A stretch of 53,006 nt of DNA from Nostoc sp. KVJ20 (GCF_001712795.1 NZ_KV757591.1:1-53006); one strand, 5' to 3'. Shown: positions 43,715 through 52,196, counted from the stretch's first letter. The notes: generated from the sequence alone by a model not told the origin. A program made the numbers and translations.

Positions 43715-45052
43715 TCAAAACTCTGCGCTCACAGTTCCGAACTCTTGGAACTGTTTAACTCTCGCTTCTTCTGCCTCTAAAAACAGGTTGCCTATGCCAA
43801 ACAAAAGTTCCATCGTGCCTCGATAGCCAACTTTAGTAAATTGGCCGTTACCTAAGCGGTCATAAATGGGCAATCCTAGACGATAAAGAGGAATCGAGAG
43901 GCGTTTTGCGATCGCACCCACATTCGAGTTACCAATCAGCAAATCAGAACCACCCGCTAGACTCTCAAAGTCTTCCAAGTCGCCAATGGTGATGCTTTTA
44001 ACCGGGAGTTTTTCTAAGAGAGGCGATCGCGTGGTTGTCACCACAGCATGAATTTGACTACCCATCGATTGCAGGAAATGCACTGTTGACCACAACAAGT
44101 CTGGTTCCAATGCTAAAGAAACTCGTTTTGCACCGAAGTAAAAGTGGGTGTCCAGCATCGCATCTTGCAACTGACGACGTTGGCGGCGGTATTTTTCGGG
44201 TACGCTGTTACCGCTCAGAATCGCCAATGCTTGGATAAATTCATCTACTGGTTCTAATCCAGTCAGTTCGCCAAACACCTCATAAGGTGTACCAAAGCGT
44301 TCTTCCAGAATCTTGGCAGCCCCCCGCATACTTTCACCCAATGCCAGGGTAAAGGCAGAACTACCGACTTCTCGTAGCTGTTTTAAGGTAGTTCCACTGA
44401 CTGTAACCGCACTATAATTATCCTCTAAATGACCATCTAGAGAAGCGCCAAGGTCAGGTACAAAGATCGGCACTAATCCAAAGGACGTTACCATTTCCTT
44501 GATTTCCTGTACATCCCCAGGTGTGAAAGCAGAACCCGCCAAAATTGTGACTTGTTCAGTTCTGAGTCCACCCGCGCGAGGAATTTCCTTAACTATGCTT
44601 TCTACAGCAACGGCAAAGCCATCTTGCAACGCACCTTTAAAATCTGGGGTAGGTGCAAAAACGATCGCTAAATCATTCAATTCGGGATGGCGATCGCGGA
44701 TTTCCTTCAGAAAACCCTCAATGTCATCGCCTCTGGTTTCAGTTAACCCAGTACTACATAAACCAATAATTTCTGGGTTAGCCTTTTCCACCAGAGTCAG
44801 AATTGCTTGCTCCACATTCTCTTCACCACCCAAAATAGTAGTGACTTCCGTCATCGCCGTCGTAGCTAGGGGAATCGCTTCCCGGAAATGCCGCACTAGG
44901 ACAACTTTGGCGAAAGCAGTACAACCTTGAGAACCGTGGAATAAGGGCATTGTCCCTTTCAATCCCAAAAAGGCTAAGGTTGCGCCCAAAGCTTGACTTT
45001 GCTTGAGGGGATTAACTGTCAGTGCTTTGTTAGAAGCGGTAACGATCGCCAT
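43715..45052 (-). CDS. nifN: FeMo-cofactor scaffold protein NifN
   Basis: The 445-residue protein is NifN: AIVTASNKALTVNPLKQSQ, TMPLFHGSQGCTAFAKV (cluster Cys), MTEVTTILGGEENVEQAI and GLCSTGLTETRGDD. With NifE it forms the tetramer on which FeMo-co is completed. The start ATG overlaps, as TAATG, the stop of a 52-codon ORF created by a repeat insertion; AGGAGGAA just ahead is its ribosome site. It ends with EFGTVSAEF. Confidence 0.96.
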   Translation of the reverse strand: MAIVTASNKALTVNPLKQSQALGATLAFLGLKGTMPLFHGSQGCTAFAKVVLVRHFREAIPLATTAMTEVTTILGGEENVEQAILTLVEKANPEIIGLCSTGLTETRGDDIEGFLKEIRDRHPELNDLAIVFAPTPDFKGALQDGFAVAVESIVKEIPRAGGLRTEQVTILAGSAFTPGDVQEIKEMVTSFGLVPIFVPDLGASLDGHLEDNYSAVTVSGTTLKQLREVGSSAFTLALGESMRGAAKILEERFGTPYEVFGELTGLEPVDEFIQALAILSGNSVPEKYRRQRRQLQDAMLDTHFYFGAKRVSLALEPDLLWSTVHFLQSMGSQIHAVVTTTRSPLLEKLPVKSITIGDLEDFESLAGGSDLLIGNSNVGAIAKRLSIPLYRLGLPIYDRLGNGQFTKVGYRGTMELLFGIGNLFLEAEEARVKQFQEFGTVSAEF

Positions 45053-45210
45053 TAAACTTCCTCCTCATTCCACAGGGCGGACTTTCTCGTTCCCTGGCTC
45101 CGCCGGGGAATGCTGACAGTGAGGCTCTGCCTCATCTGCTCTATAAAGAAGGCAGAGCCTTCAGGAGTGCGTTCCCAGCCTGAGTCTGGGAACGAGGGTA
45201 CAGCCGCCAT
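45052..45210 (-). CDS. 52-residue ORF between nifE and nifN, formed by a repeat insertion
   Basis: ATG 45210 follows the nifE stop with no gap (TAAATG), and the frame runs open to a TAA that overlaps the nifN ATG. It starts MAAVPSFPDSGWERTP and ends SALWNEEEV, the last four residues equalling the NifE C-terminus. The flanking GAGGAGGAAGTTTAA(A)TGGCG is present at both ends (45048-45066 and 45206-45225), so the unit arose by insertion with duplication of the nifE/nifN junction. It inherits nifN's ribosome site and should be translated. Function, if any, unknown. Confidence 0.5.
   Translation of the reverse strand: MAAVPSFPDSGWERTPEGSAFFIEQMRQSLTVSIPRRSQGTRKSALWNEEEV
45067..45205. repeat. Fold-back repeat inserted at the nifE-nifN junction
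   Basis: It carries CTCGTTCCC (45096) and GGGAACGAG (45187) as inverted repeats, with inner GAGGCTCTGCC / GGCAGAGCCT pairs. It is flanked by 19-20-base direct repeats of the nifE end/nifN start. Confidence 0.78.
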
Positions 45211-46593
45211 TTAAACTTCCTCCTCTTCTTCCCAAGGAGCGGGTTTGCGTATTTGTTCCCAAATCGGGCTATACAAAGCTTCGTAAAGTTCCCGCGCCAT
45301 CTCAATCATTCCCACATAACCTGCATAAGGATGATGGCGTTCTTGGTTGATATCAAGGAAAGGAATTCGAGCTTTCAAAGCCGTGTATTGGTTACGTCCA
45401 CCAGCAATCAGCATATCTGCGCGAGTGTCTTTAACCAGTTGTAGCAATTCTTGAGCGTTGCCTTTCTCCAGCATGATGCCATCGTTGCCAATCAACTTCT
45501 TGATTTTGGCTTTATCTTCCTCAGTACTTTTCCGAGTACTGGTAGCAACAACTTCAATGCCTAAGTCTCTAGCAGCCGAGATAATCGACCAACTCTTGAC
45601 ACCACCTGTATACAACACAACCCGCTTACCTTTGAGTCGAGCGCGATAGGGAGCCAATGCCAAATCTAAAGCAGCCGTTTCTTCTGCAATTAGTTTTTCT
45701 GTCCGCTCCTGTAAATCAGGATCGCCTAATTTAGCGGCGATGTTTCGCAGACAGCGATTCATATCATCGATGCCGTAGAAAGACTCTTCAATGTAAGGGA
45801 TGTTGTAACGCTCCTCCATCTTTCTCGCCATATTCAGCAACGCTCGTGAGCAGATCATGACGTTGAGCTTGGCGCGGTGGGCATAGCGAATTTCATCGTA
45901 GCGAGCATCGCCCGTAATTTTAGACAGAATACGGATGCCTAATTTTTCTAGCAGTGGTGTTACTCCCCACATTTCCCCGGCGATGTTGTATTCGCCGATT
46001 AAGTTAATATCATAGGGCGTTGTATGTTCCGGTTCTGCTGTTCCGACAACATATTCTAATAAAGCTTCACCACCGAAACGGTTGCCCAGATTTTTACTGC
46101 CAATGAATCCTGGGGCAATAACGGGAATAACAGGAATACCAATTTTCTCAGCCGCCGCTTTGCAGACAGCATCCATATCATCGCCAATTAAGGCTGTAAC
46201 GCAAGTGGCGTAAACGAATACTGCTGCTGGTTGGTAACGCTCTTTGAGTTCTAGAATCGCTTTGTAGAGTTTCTTTTCGCCACCAAAGATAACATCATTT
46301 TCACCCAAGTCAGTCGTAAAGCCCATTTTGTAGAGTTGCGGGCCAGACGACAGACTACCACGACTGCCCCAGGAATTACCAGCACAGGCGATCGGCCCGT
46401 GGACTAGATGCGCTGCATCTGCGATCGGCACTAAAGCAATCATTGCACCATCAAAGGCACAGCCCCCTTGAGCCGCGCCAGGTTGTGCCTGTTGAGCGCA
46501 TGATTTGTTTTTCTTTTCTGCTTGTTTGTGCTGATTATGTTCGCATCCTGTCTCAGTCAGCAGCTCGTTGATTTTGCCTTGGGTGCTTTTCAT
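45211..46593 (-). CDS. nifE: FeMo-cofactor scaffold protein NifE
   Basis: The 460-residue protein shows the NifE pattern: [69 protein letters not shown] and [20 protein letters not shown], ending [13 protein letters not shown] 46593, with GAGAAGAGAG just before it, is preferred: an in-frame ATG at 46635 would prepend 14 residues encoded by the TTGTCATTTGTC repeat. Its partner nifN follows, now separated by the insertion. Confidence 0.96.
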   Translation of the reverse strand: MKSTQGKINELLTETGCEHNQHKQAEKKNKSCAQQAQPGAAQGGCAFDGAMIALVPIADAAHLVHGPIACAGNSWGSRGSLSSGPQLYKMGFTTDLGENDVIFGGEKKLYKAILELKERYQPAAVFVYATCVTALIGDDMDAVCKAAAEKIGIPVIPVIAPGFIGSKNLGNRFGGEALLEYVVGTAEPEHTTPYDINLIGEYNIAGEMWGVTPLLEKLGIRILSKITGDARYDEIRYAHRAKLNVMICSRALLNMARKMEERYNIPYIEESFYGIDDMNRCLRNIAAKLGDPDLQERTEKLIAEETAALDLALAPYRARLKGKRVVLYTGGVKSWSIISAARDLGIEVVATSTRKSTEEDKAKIKKLIGNDGIMLEKGNAQELLQLVKDTRADMLIAGGRNQYTALKARIPFLDINQERHHPYAGYVGMIEMARELYEALYSPIWEQIRKPAPWEEEEEV

Positions 46594-46674
46594 CTCTCTT
46601 CTCTTAATTGTTAATTGTCCTTTGTCATTTGTCATTTGTCCTTTGAATAACTAACAACTAATGACTATTGTACA

Positions 46675-46692
46675 GACGCGATTCATCGCGTC
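46675..46692. repeat. GACGCGATTCATCGCGTC palindrome downstream of the Mo-nitrogenase C-terminal-domain gene
   Basis: It is an 18-bp perfect palindrome in the gap between nifE and the upstream small gene; same family as the copies in the helicase gene. Confidence 0.85.
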
Positions 46693-46703
46693 TCTACCAA
46701 TGA

Positions 46704-47051
46704 CTAACAAATGTATTTTGTGACATCCTCTCCACATACATCAGCGAGGTAAGATAGAGCGCGAAAACGCAATCCTACAAATTCGTCATATAAAGGATTG
46801 AGTTTACATAGTGGTGGGATATCAATAGTCTTCCCAAATAATTTAATTTGTCGCTCAAAGGGACAACAACAAGGAATTGTTTGACAAATTAGATGAGCGA
46901 TGCGATTATTTTTAACCTGAATTCCATCCACTACACTACGCAACGGATTAAGAAGATTGTGGAACCATCCTGGTTTTTTTTGATTAGGTGGATGGTAATT
47001 AGGATGAGGATGAGTGTGAGTATGTTCGTGAGTGTGATTGATGGTTTCCAT
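46704..47051 (-). CDS. Mo-dependent nitrogenase C-terminal-domain protein
   Basis: The 115-residue protein starts with a His-rich stretch (METINHTHEHTHTHPHP), probably metal-binding, then WFHNLLNPLRSVVDGIQVKN, LICQTIPCCCPFERQIKLFG and PPLCKLNPLYDEFVGLRFRA. This is the small family found between nifK and nifE in heterocystous cyanobacteria. The Cys cluster ICQTIPCCCPFE suggests metal or Fe-S handling; function unproven. ATG 47051 is followed 195 bases upstream by nifK, across a large tandem repeat. Confidence 0.87.
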   Translation of the reverse strand: METINHTHEHTHTHPHPNYHPPNQKKPGWFHNLLNPLRSVVDGIQVKNNRIAHLICQTIPCCCPFERQIKLFGKTIDIPPLCKLNPLYDEFVGLRFRALSYLADVCGEDVTKYIC

Positions 47052-47094
47052 CTATAAATTCCTTGGGTAAATGCTATCAAGAAAAAGGGGAGTT

Positions 47095-47205
47095 GGGGAT
47101 TGGGAATTGGGAATTGGGCATTGGGCATTGGGCATTGGGCATTGGGTGTTTTCCCAGTCTCCAGTCCCTATTCCCTATTCCCTATTCCCTATTCCCTATT
47201 CCCCT
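47095..47205. repeat. Tandem GGGAATTGGGCATT / CCCTATTCCCTATT repeats downstream of nifK
   Basis: Seven or so G-rich heptamers (47098-47143) face five C-rich heptamers (47166-47202). The two halves are partly complementary and could form a long RNA hairpin between nifK and the next gene. Confidence 0.8.
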
Positions 47206-47246
47206 TCTTTACCCTTTAATTAACACGTTGTGTTTCTACGCAATTT

Positions 47247-48782
47247 CTAACGAATCAAGTCGTAGGAAATATCTGTCTTAGAAGGAATGTTGGTGTTGCG
47301 ATCGATTTCTTCAAACAGGGTGTTTACAGTCCAGTTGAGGAGGTTGATCACACCTTGATAACCAATAGTGGCATAGCGGTGTAGGTGGTGGCGATCCATG
47401 ATGGGGTAGCCGATTCTCACGAGGGGAATCTTGGTGTCGCGCCACAGGTACTTACCGTAGGTGTTACCAACTAAGAAGTCTACTGGTTCGGTGAACAACA
47501 ATGAACGCATGTGCCACAAGTCTTTACCAGGCCAAATAGTTGCATGTTGACCGAAGGGGCTAGAAGCAAGCAGTTCTCTCATTTCTGCTTCAAATACTTC
47601 GTTGCTGTTGTGAACCAAGACATGCACAGGTTCAGCACCCATTTCTAGCATAAAGCCAACTACGCTGTATACTAAATCTGGTTCGCCGTAGATAGCGAAG
47701 CGCTTGCCGTGAATCCATGAGTGAGAGTCAGTCATGGCATCAACTGCACGACCGCGTTCGATTTCCAATTCTTCAGGAATGGGGATACCGCTCAATTCGC
47801 TGAGTTTCATCAAGAATTCATCAGTACCCTTAATGCCCCAAGGACGGGAAACTGAGGTTGGTTGCTTCCACTCTTTTTCGATGTATTCGCGGGTTTTGGG
47901 TGTAGAGTGTGCTTGCAGAGCGATCGTAGCTTTCGCATTGATTGAATCTGCTGCATCTTCTAACTTTGTACCACCTGGGTACATATCGAATTCACCTGTG
48001 TTTGGTGAATCGAGGTAGTCGCTGTTGTCGGCTAGAATTGTGTAGTCAAAGCCGAACAAGGAAGCAATCCGCTTGATTTCGCGGTTGTTACCTACGTAGG
48101 TGTCAAAACCTGGGATGAAGTTGATTTTACCATTGCTGGTTTCTTTCTTATGACCTGCGGTCAAGTTAGAAAGAATTCCCTTCATCATGTTGTCGTAACC
48201 AGTGATGTGGGAACCGACAAAGCTAGGGGTGTGAGCGTAAGGTACTGGGAAATCTTGAGGAACTGAACCAGCTTGCTTAGAGTTGTTGATGAAGGCTTGT
48301 AAGTCATCACCAATTACTTCTGCCATACAGGTGGTGCAGACAGCGATCATTTTGGGCTTGTAGAGTTGGTAAGAGTTCGCCAAGCCGTCAATCATGTTTT
48401 GCAGACCACCAAACACGGCTGCATCTTCAGTCATTGAAGAAGATACACCAGAGAATGGCTCTTTGTAGTGACGGGTTAAGTGGGTGCGGAAGTAAGCAAC
48501 GCAACCTTGAGAACCTTGAACGAAAGGTAGAGTACCTTCAAAACCAACAGCAGCAAAGATTGCTCCCAATGGTTGACAACCTTTAGCAGGGTTAACGGTT
48601 AAAGCTTCACGAGCGAAGTTCTTTTCACGATAATCCCAACCCTTTGTCCACTCTGCAACCCGTGTTACTTCTTCGGGGTCGTGACCGTTTTCAAACTGCT
48701 TTTTGTTTTCAAATAGCTGTTGGTACTCAGGTTGGTGGAATAACTCTACGTGGTCTTGAATTTTTTCTGGATTCTGAGGCAT
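47247..48782 (-). CDS. nifK: Nitrogenase molybdenum-iron protein beta chain
   Basis: The 511-residue protein is Nif[21 protein letters not shown] (P-cluster Cys), [20 protein letters not shown] (second P-cluster Cys), [32 protein letters not shown] (third P-cluster Cys), and [13 protein letters not shown]. It forms the alpha2beta2 dinitrogenase with NifD. Nothing is truncated. It lies 242 bases after the nifD 3' end, a longer gap than usual, holding a hairpin and a palindromic repeat. Confidence 0.98.
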   Translation of the reverse strand: MPQNPEKIQDHVELFHQPEYQQLFENKKQFENGHDPEEVTRVAEWTKGWDYREKNFAREALTVNPAKGCQPLGAIFAAVGFEGTLPFVQGSQGCVAYFRTHLTRHYKEPFSGVSSSMTEDAAVFGGLQNMIDGLANSYQLYKPKMIAVCTTCMAEVIGDDLQAFINNSKQAGSVPQDFPVPYAHTPSFVGSHITGYDNMMKGILSNLTAGHKKETSNGKINFIPGFDTYVGNNREIKRIASLFGFDYTILADNSDYLDSPNTGEFDMYPGGTKLEDAADSINAKATIALQAHSTPKTREYIEKEWKQPTSVSRPWGIKGTDEFLMKLSELSGIPIPEELEIERGRAVDAMTDSHSWIHGKRFAIYGEPDLVYSVVGFMLEMGAEPVHVLVHNSNEVFEAEMRELLASSPFGQHATIWPGKDLWHMRSLLFTEPVDFLVGNTYGKYLWRDTKIPLVRIGYPIMDRHHLHRYATIGYQGVINLLNWTVNTLFEEIDRNTNIPSKTDISYDLIR

Positions 48783-48858
48783 TTCTGGATCTCCAAGCTT
48801 ACTGAATTCTTTACTAATTGAGGTGTGAGTGGGATAGAGACGCGATTAATTTGTTACA

Positions 48859-48876
48859 GACGCGATGAATCGCGTC
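48859..48876. repeat. GACGCGAT palindrome in the nifD-nifK gap
   Basis: It is an 18-bp palindrome GACGCGATGAATCGCGTC, with another partial GACGCGATT at 48839. Confidence 0.8.
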
Positions 48877-48973
48877 TCTACAAGGGAGTGGGAATATGAT
48901 TCAAAATTCAAAATGCAAAAATCAAAATAAATTTTTAATCTTTCAATTTTGAATTTTGGATTCCCAACTCCCC

Positions 48974-48993
48974 CCTGGGGTTTTAGCCCCAGG
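48974..48993. other. Hairpin in the nifD-nifK intergenic region
   Basis: CCTGGGG and CCCCAGG form a 7-bp stem with loop TTTTAG, 32-51 bases after the nifD stop on the minus strand. A role in transcript processing or stability between nifD and nifK is possible, but no T tract follows on that strand. Confidence 0.55.
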
Positions 48994-49024
48994 TTATCCT
49001 TACTTATCTCACTCTCCCATTTCC

Positions 49025-49184
49025 CTAAACGGCAGCCTTAGCCTTAGCTTCAGCCTTCTTAGCCTGAGCTTTTTCATTCCAAGGAGCGCCAATTAATGAC
49101 CAAGTTGGGCTGTTGAGTGCCAAGTCCATATCACGAGCGAAGATGGCAAAGCCGTCATAACCGTGATAAGGGCCGGAGTAATCC
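49025..49184 (-). CDS. nifD: 3' end of nifD, interrupted by the nifD excision element
   Basis: Reading leftward from the element, the frame gives [20 protein letters not shown], then [18 protein letters not shown] and an Ala/Lys-rich tail, ending TAG at 49025-49027. That is the conserved C-terminal end of the nitrogenase alpha chain, about 52 codons. The rest of the gene, including FeMo-co and P-cluster ligands, is not in the window. The fragment begins exactly at the 11-bp core, so it is a split gene made whole by XisA excision in heterocysts, not a pseudogene. Confidence 0.93.
49174..49184. other. nifD-element recombination core (attachment site)
   Basis: CGGAGTAATCC (GGATTACTCCG on the minus strand) is the 11-bp direct repeat described for the Anabaena nifD element borders. 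On one side the nifD frame continues, on the other (from 49185) element DNA begins and the NifD-like frame loses similarity. The second copy should lie beyond the right end of the window. Confidence 0.9.
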
Positions 49185-49400
49185 TTTTGGTGGTTTAATT
49201 CTTTTTAACTGTCTAATGTTTGCAGTAAACAGTGTCAGCGATAAGCATTGTTCGTTGATAACACATTTATTTTTAGCCTAAATATAGGCTAAAAACACAG
49301 CGATGCATAATCAGGTTCAGGACTCATATCATGTCCGCTAAATTACCCATAAAAAAAGAACCTCACCCCTTAATCCCCTCTCCGCTTGCGGCTACGGTTG

Positions 49401-49545
49401 TTCACACAAGTCGAATTACCCCCCTTAATCCCCCCGATGCATTGGGGGGAAACATAAAAATCCAGTTCCCTCCCCTTTGCAAGGGGAGGGTTAGGGTGGG
49501 GTAAAACCTTGGTTGATCAGCTATTTCAGACTTGTGTATACACCG
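49401..49545. repeat. GTATACAC-ended dispersed repeat, copy 3
   Basis: It shows CACACAAGTCGAATTACCCC at one end, then AGGGTTAGGGTGGGGTAAAA, then ATTTCAGACTTGTGTATACA at the other end, matching copies 1 and 2. It lies in the xisA leader region. The remaining 49185-49724 sequence is low-complexity CCCCTT/GGGGAGG and contains no gene. Confidence 0.75.
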
Positions 49546-49662
49546 TAGCGCAAGCGGGGAGGGGAAACAAGGCGTAGCTTTGGCGGGGTGGGGTTCTTCG
49601 GGTTTAATAAGCAATCAAGCGGATATGATATTACGCATCATCTAAATGTTGTCCTGAGCCAA

Positions 49663-49689
49663 GGCGATTAAACAATCGCCCGTTTTTTT
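49663..49689 (+). terminator. Intrinsic-terminator-like hairpin just upstream of xisA
   Basis: GGCGATT (49663-49669) pairs with AATCGCC (49674-49680) around loop AAAC; two bases later comes a run of seven T (49683-49689). It lies 36 bases before the xisA ATG and reads in xisA's direction, so it may be a leader attenuator or the terminator of an upstream transcript. Confidence 0.65.
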
Positions 49690-49724
49690 GCTCATCTCTG
49701 CAAGCACAGCAGCAAAAAGAACAC

Positions 49725-51026
49725 ATGAGAACGAAAGTACTATTGGAATTAGAGAAAGTTAATCTGCGTTTGAAGTCTGCAAAGGCAAAGGTGACAATTA
49801 GAGAATCGAATGGAAGTCTGCAATTACGGGCGACGTTACCAATTAAACCGGGAGACAAAGATAGTAATGGTACTGGGAGAAAACAATATAATCTCAGTTT
49901 GAATATTCCCGCTAACTTGGATGGACTCAAGACGGCTGAGGAAGAAGCCTATGAATTAGGGAAGTTAATCGCTCGTAAAAGTTTTGAATGGAATGATAAA
50001 TATTTAGGAAATGAAGCGATTAAAAAAGAATTTAAGACTATAGGAGAATTACTCGAAAAATTTGAAGAAGAGTATTTTAAGACTCATAAACGAACTACTA
50101 AAAGCGAACATACTTTTTTTTATTACTTTTCCCGAACTAAACGATTTACGAATCCCAAAGATTTAGCGATCGCTGAAAATCTTATAAGCTCAATTGAGCA
50201 AATAGATAAGGAATGGGCTAAGTATAATGCAGCTAGAGCGATCGCAGCATTTTGTGTGACATTCAATATCGAAATTGATTTATCTAAATATTCCAAAATG
50301 CCTGAGAATAACTCCCGCACTATCCCTACAGATGTGGAAATAGCTGATGGAATTCTCAAGTTTGAAGATTATCTGAATAATAGAGGGAATCAAGTTAATC
50401 AAAATCTTCAAGATAGCTGGCAACTTTGGCGCTGGACGTATGGAATGTTAGCAGCTTTTGGTTTACGTCCACGGGAACTTTTTATTAATCCCAATATTGA
50501 TTGGTGGTTGAGTGAAGATAATGCTGATTTGACATGGAAAGTTCATAAGGATTGTAAGACTGGTGAGAGAGAAGCCTTACCTTTATATAGACAATGGATT
50601 GATGACTTTGATTTGAGAAATCCTAAATATTTAGAGATGTTAAAGGGTGCGATCGCTAAAAAAGATAACACAAATCATGCTGAGATAACGGCATTAACAC
50701 AGCGAGTTAGTTGGTGGTTTCGTAAGATAGGATTGGATTTTAAACCATATGATTTACGTCATGCTTGGGCAATTCGGGCGCATATTTTGGGAATACCAAT
50801 TAAAGCGGCGGCTGATAATTTAGGGCATAGTGTGCAAGTTCACACGCAAACTTATCAGCGTTGGTTTTCGCTAGATATGCGGAAGTTAGCGATTAATCAG
50901 GCTTTGAGTAAGAGAAATGAAGTTGAGTTGATTAGAGAGGAGAATGCTAAATTGAGAATGGAGAATGACAAGTTGAGATTAGAGATTGAGAAGTTGAGAA
51001 TGGAAATGGTTTATAAACAAAGTTAA
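49725..51026 (+). CDS. xisA: Site-specific tyrosine recombinase XisA, nifD-element excisase
   Basis: The 433-residue protein is a tyrosine recombinase. Catalytic signs in the C-terminal half: Arg I in GLRPRELF, box II as KPYDLRHAWAIRAH (Tyr where most integrases have His, then Arg), LGHSVQVH and the nucleophile Tyr in TQTYQRWFS. A coiled-coil tail follows (KLRMENDKLRLEIEKL). The N-terminal half (MRTKVLLELEKVNLRLK, KPGDKDSNGTGRKQ) matches XisA. The frame stays open upstream to a stop at 49626 with no ATG, GTG or TTG; KEHM before the start resembles an N-terminal extension remembered for PCC 7120 XisA. Translation probably starts at 49725. Confidence 0.93.
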   Translation: MRTKVLLELEKVNLRLKSAKAKVTIRESNGSLQLRATLPIKPGDKDSNGTGRKQYNLSLNIPANLDGLKTAEEEAYELGKLIARKSFEWNDKYLGNEAIKKEFKTIGELLEKFEEEYFKTHKRTTKSEHTFFYYFSRTKRFTNPKDLAIAENLISSIEQIDKEWAKYNAARAIAAFCVTFNIEIDLSKYSKMPENNSRTIPTDVEIADGILKFEDYLNNRGNQVNQNLQDSWQLWRWTYGMLAAFGLRPRELFINPNIDWWLSEDNADLTWKVHKDCKTGEREALPLYRQWIDDFDLRNPKYLEMLKGAIAKKDNTNHAEITALTQRVSWWFRKIGLDFKPYDLRHAWAIRAHILGIPIKAAADNLGHSVQVHTQTYQRWFSLDMRKLAINQALSKRNEVELIREENAKLRMENDKLRLEIEKLRMEMVYKQS

Positions 51027-51192
51027 ACTTGCCCAAATACTGTTTATTAGGAGAGGGATAAGGTAATGTCATCCACCTCATGTCTGCCAGTATACAGAAT
51101 TTTCTGTAGGGTAACTTTGAAGCATCAATTTACATATCTGTGTCAAAAGCAGTCAAAATAGATGAGTTGGTATAAAAGCAGCCGAAACAAAG

Positions 51193-51990
51193 ATGGTAGA
51201 AACAACAAACATCGAAATTAACACTTGCTATGTCAAAGTACCCAACAATGACTTAGAAATCGATGCTTACTTAGCTCAACCAGCACAAAAGGGAACCTTT
51301 GGCGCAGTTATAGTTTTTCCAGAAATTTTTGGAATCAACAGTAATATTCGAGATATCACCGAACTAATTGCTAAACAAGGTTATGTAGCGATCGCACCCG
51401 CGCTGTATCAACGTATTGCTCCCGGTTTTGAGGTTGACTATAGCGAAGAAGATGCTGGCTATAGTCCAGAAGGCTATCAGCTTGGTTTACAATACTATCA
51501 ACAAGTTAAGTATCAGGAAATTTTAAGCGATATTCAAGCTGCGATCGCATACTTGAAAACTTTACCCAATGTCAAAGATGATGCGATCGGTGTGATTGGT
51601 TTCTGTTTTGGCGGTCATGTTGCTTACATGGCTGCAACTTTACCCGATATCAAAGCCACAGCTTCGTTTTACGGTGGCGGCATTACCAGTTCCAGTTATG
51701 GTGAAGAAACTCCAACCGTCAATCGCACCTCGCAAATTCAAGGTACTATTTATGCATTTTTTGGTACAAGAGATGCATTAATTTCCCAAGAGGAAAATCA
51801 ACAGATAGAGGCAGAATTAAAGAAATATAACATTAATCATCGTGTATTTCGATACGACGCAGGACACGGATTCTTCCACGGATTTTTCAAAGACAAGTAC
51901 CCATTCATCACCCAGAATCCAAGTTACAATCCCGCAGCGGCCCCTGATGCTTGGAAACATGTTCTAGAACTGTTTCAAAATCACTTGTAA
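51193..51990 (+). CDS. Dienelactone hydrolase family protein
   Basis: The 265-residue alpha/beta-hydrolase has the DLH triad: Cys in GVIGFCFGGHVAYM (nucleophile elbow), Asp in FFGTRDALIS and His in DAGHGFFHGFF. Other DLH features are FPEIFGINSNIRDI and GYVAIAPALYQR. No signal peptide; cytoplasmic. Such hydrolases act on lactones or related esters. Its presence within a nifD element means it is removed from heterocyst chromosomes. It starts 166 bases after xisA in the same direction. Confidence 0.9.
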   Translation: MVETTNIEINTCYVKVPNNDLEIDAYLAQPAQKGTFGAVIVFPEIFGINSNIRDITELIAKQGYVAIAPALYQRIAPGFEVDYSEEDAGYSPEGYQLGLQYYQQVKYQEILSDIQAAIAYLKTLPNVKDDAIGVIGFCFGGHVAYMAATLPDIKATASFYGGGITSSSYGEETPTVNRTSQIQGTIYAFFGTRDALISQEENQQIEAELKKYNINHRVFRYDAGHGFFHGFFKDKYPFITQNPSYNPAAAPDAWKHVLELFQNHL

Positions 51991-52058
51991 AACCTAAAAA
52001 TTCAGGAGTAATAATTCAGAATGTTTAGAAAATTAAGGATGCTATCGCTTTTTAATTA

Positions 52059-52196
52059 TTAAGCTTTAGCCTCAAAATCTTCTGATTGTTTCTGTAAAAC
52101 TAAATGATATAGATTGTGGTGTCTTGTCGCCAAGTCAATACACCACAATTTTAGAGATAATTCGTAAATAAAATCTAAAGACAACTGAATCTGATT
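52059..52196 (-). pseudogene. Possible 3' gene remnant
   Basis: A 45-codon open frame on the minus strand ends in LVLQKQSEDFEAKA and contains FIYELSLKLWCIDLATRHHN. It has no ATG; the frame is closed upstream by TAA. The sequence looks protein-like, but this is a weak call and chance is possible. A 10-bp inverted repeat ATTGTGGTGT/ACACCACAAT (52113-52149) lies within it and might instead be a terminator-like hairpin in the 329-base gap 51991-52319, which otherwise shows only an AATTCAGGAGTAATAATTCAG repeat. Confidence 0.25.

Noticed and set aside
44499..44930. Plus-strand 143-codon frame opposite nifN
   Set aside because: Antisense shadow of a conserved gene; composition follows the complement of nifN codons.
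46594..46635. Longer NifE start at 46635
   Set aside because: The extra 14 residues are encoded by a TTGTCATTTGTC-type repeat; ATG 46593 has a purine-rich ribosome site and the family N-terminus.
49025..49184. nifD 3' fragment as a pseudogene
   Set aside because: It begins exactly at the 11-bp recombination core and xisA is present, so it is a functional split gene rejoined on excision.
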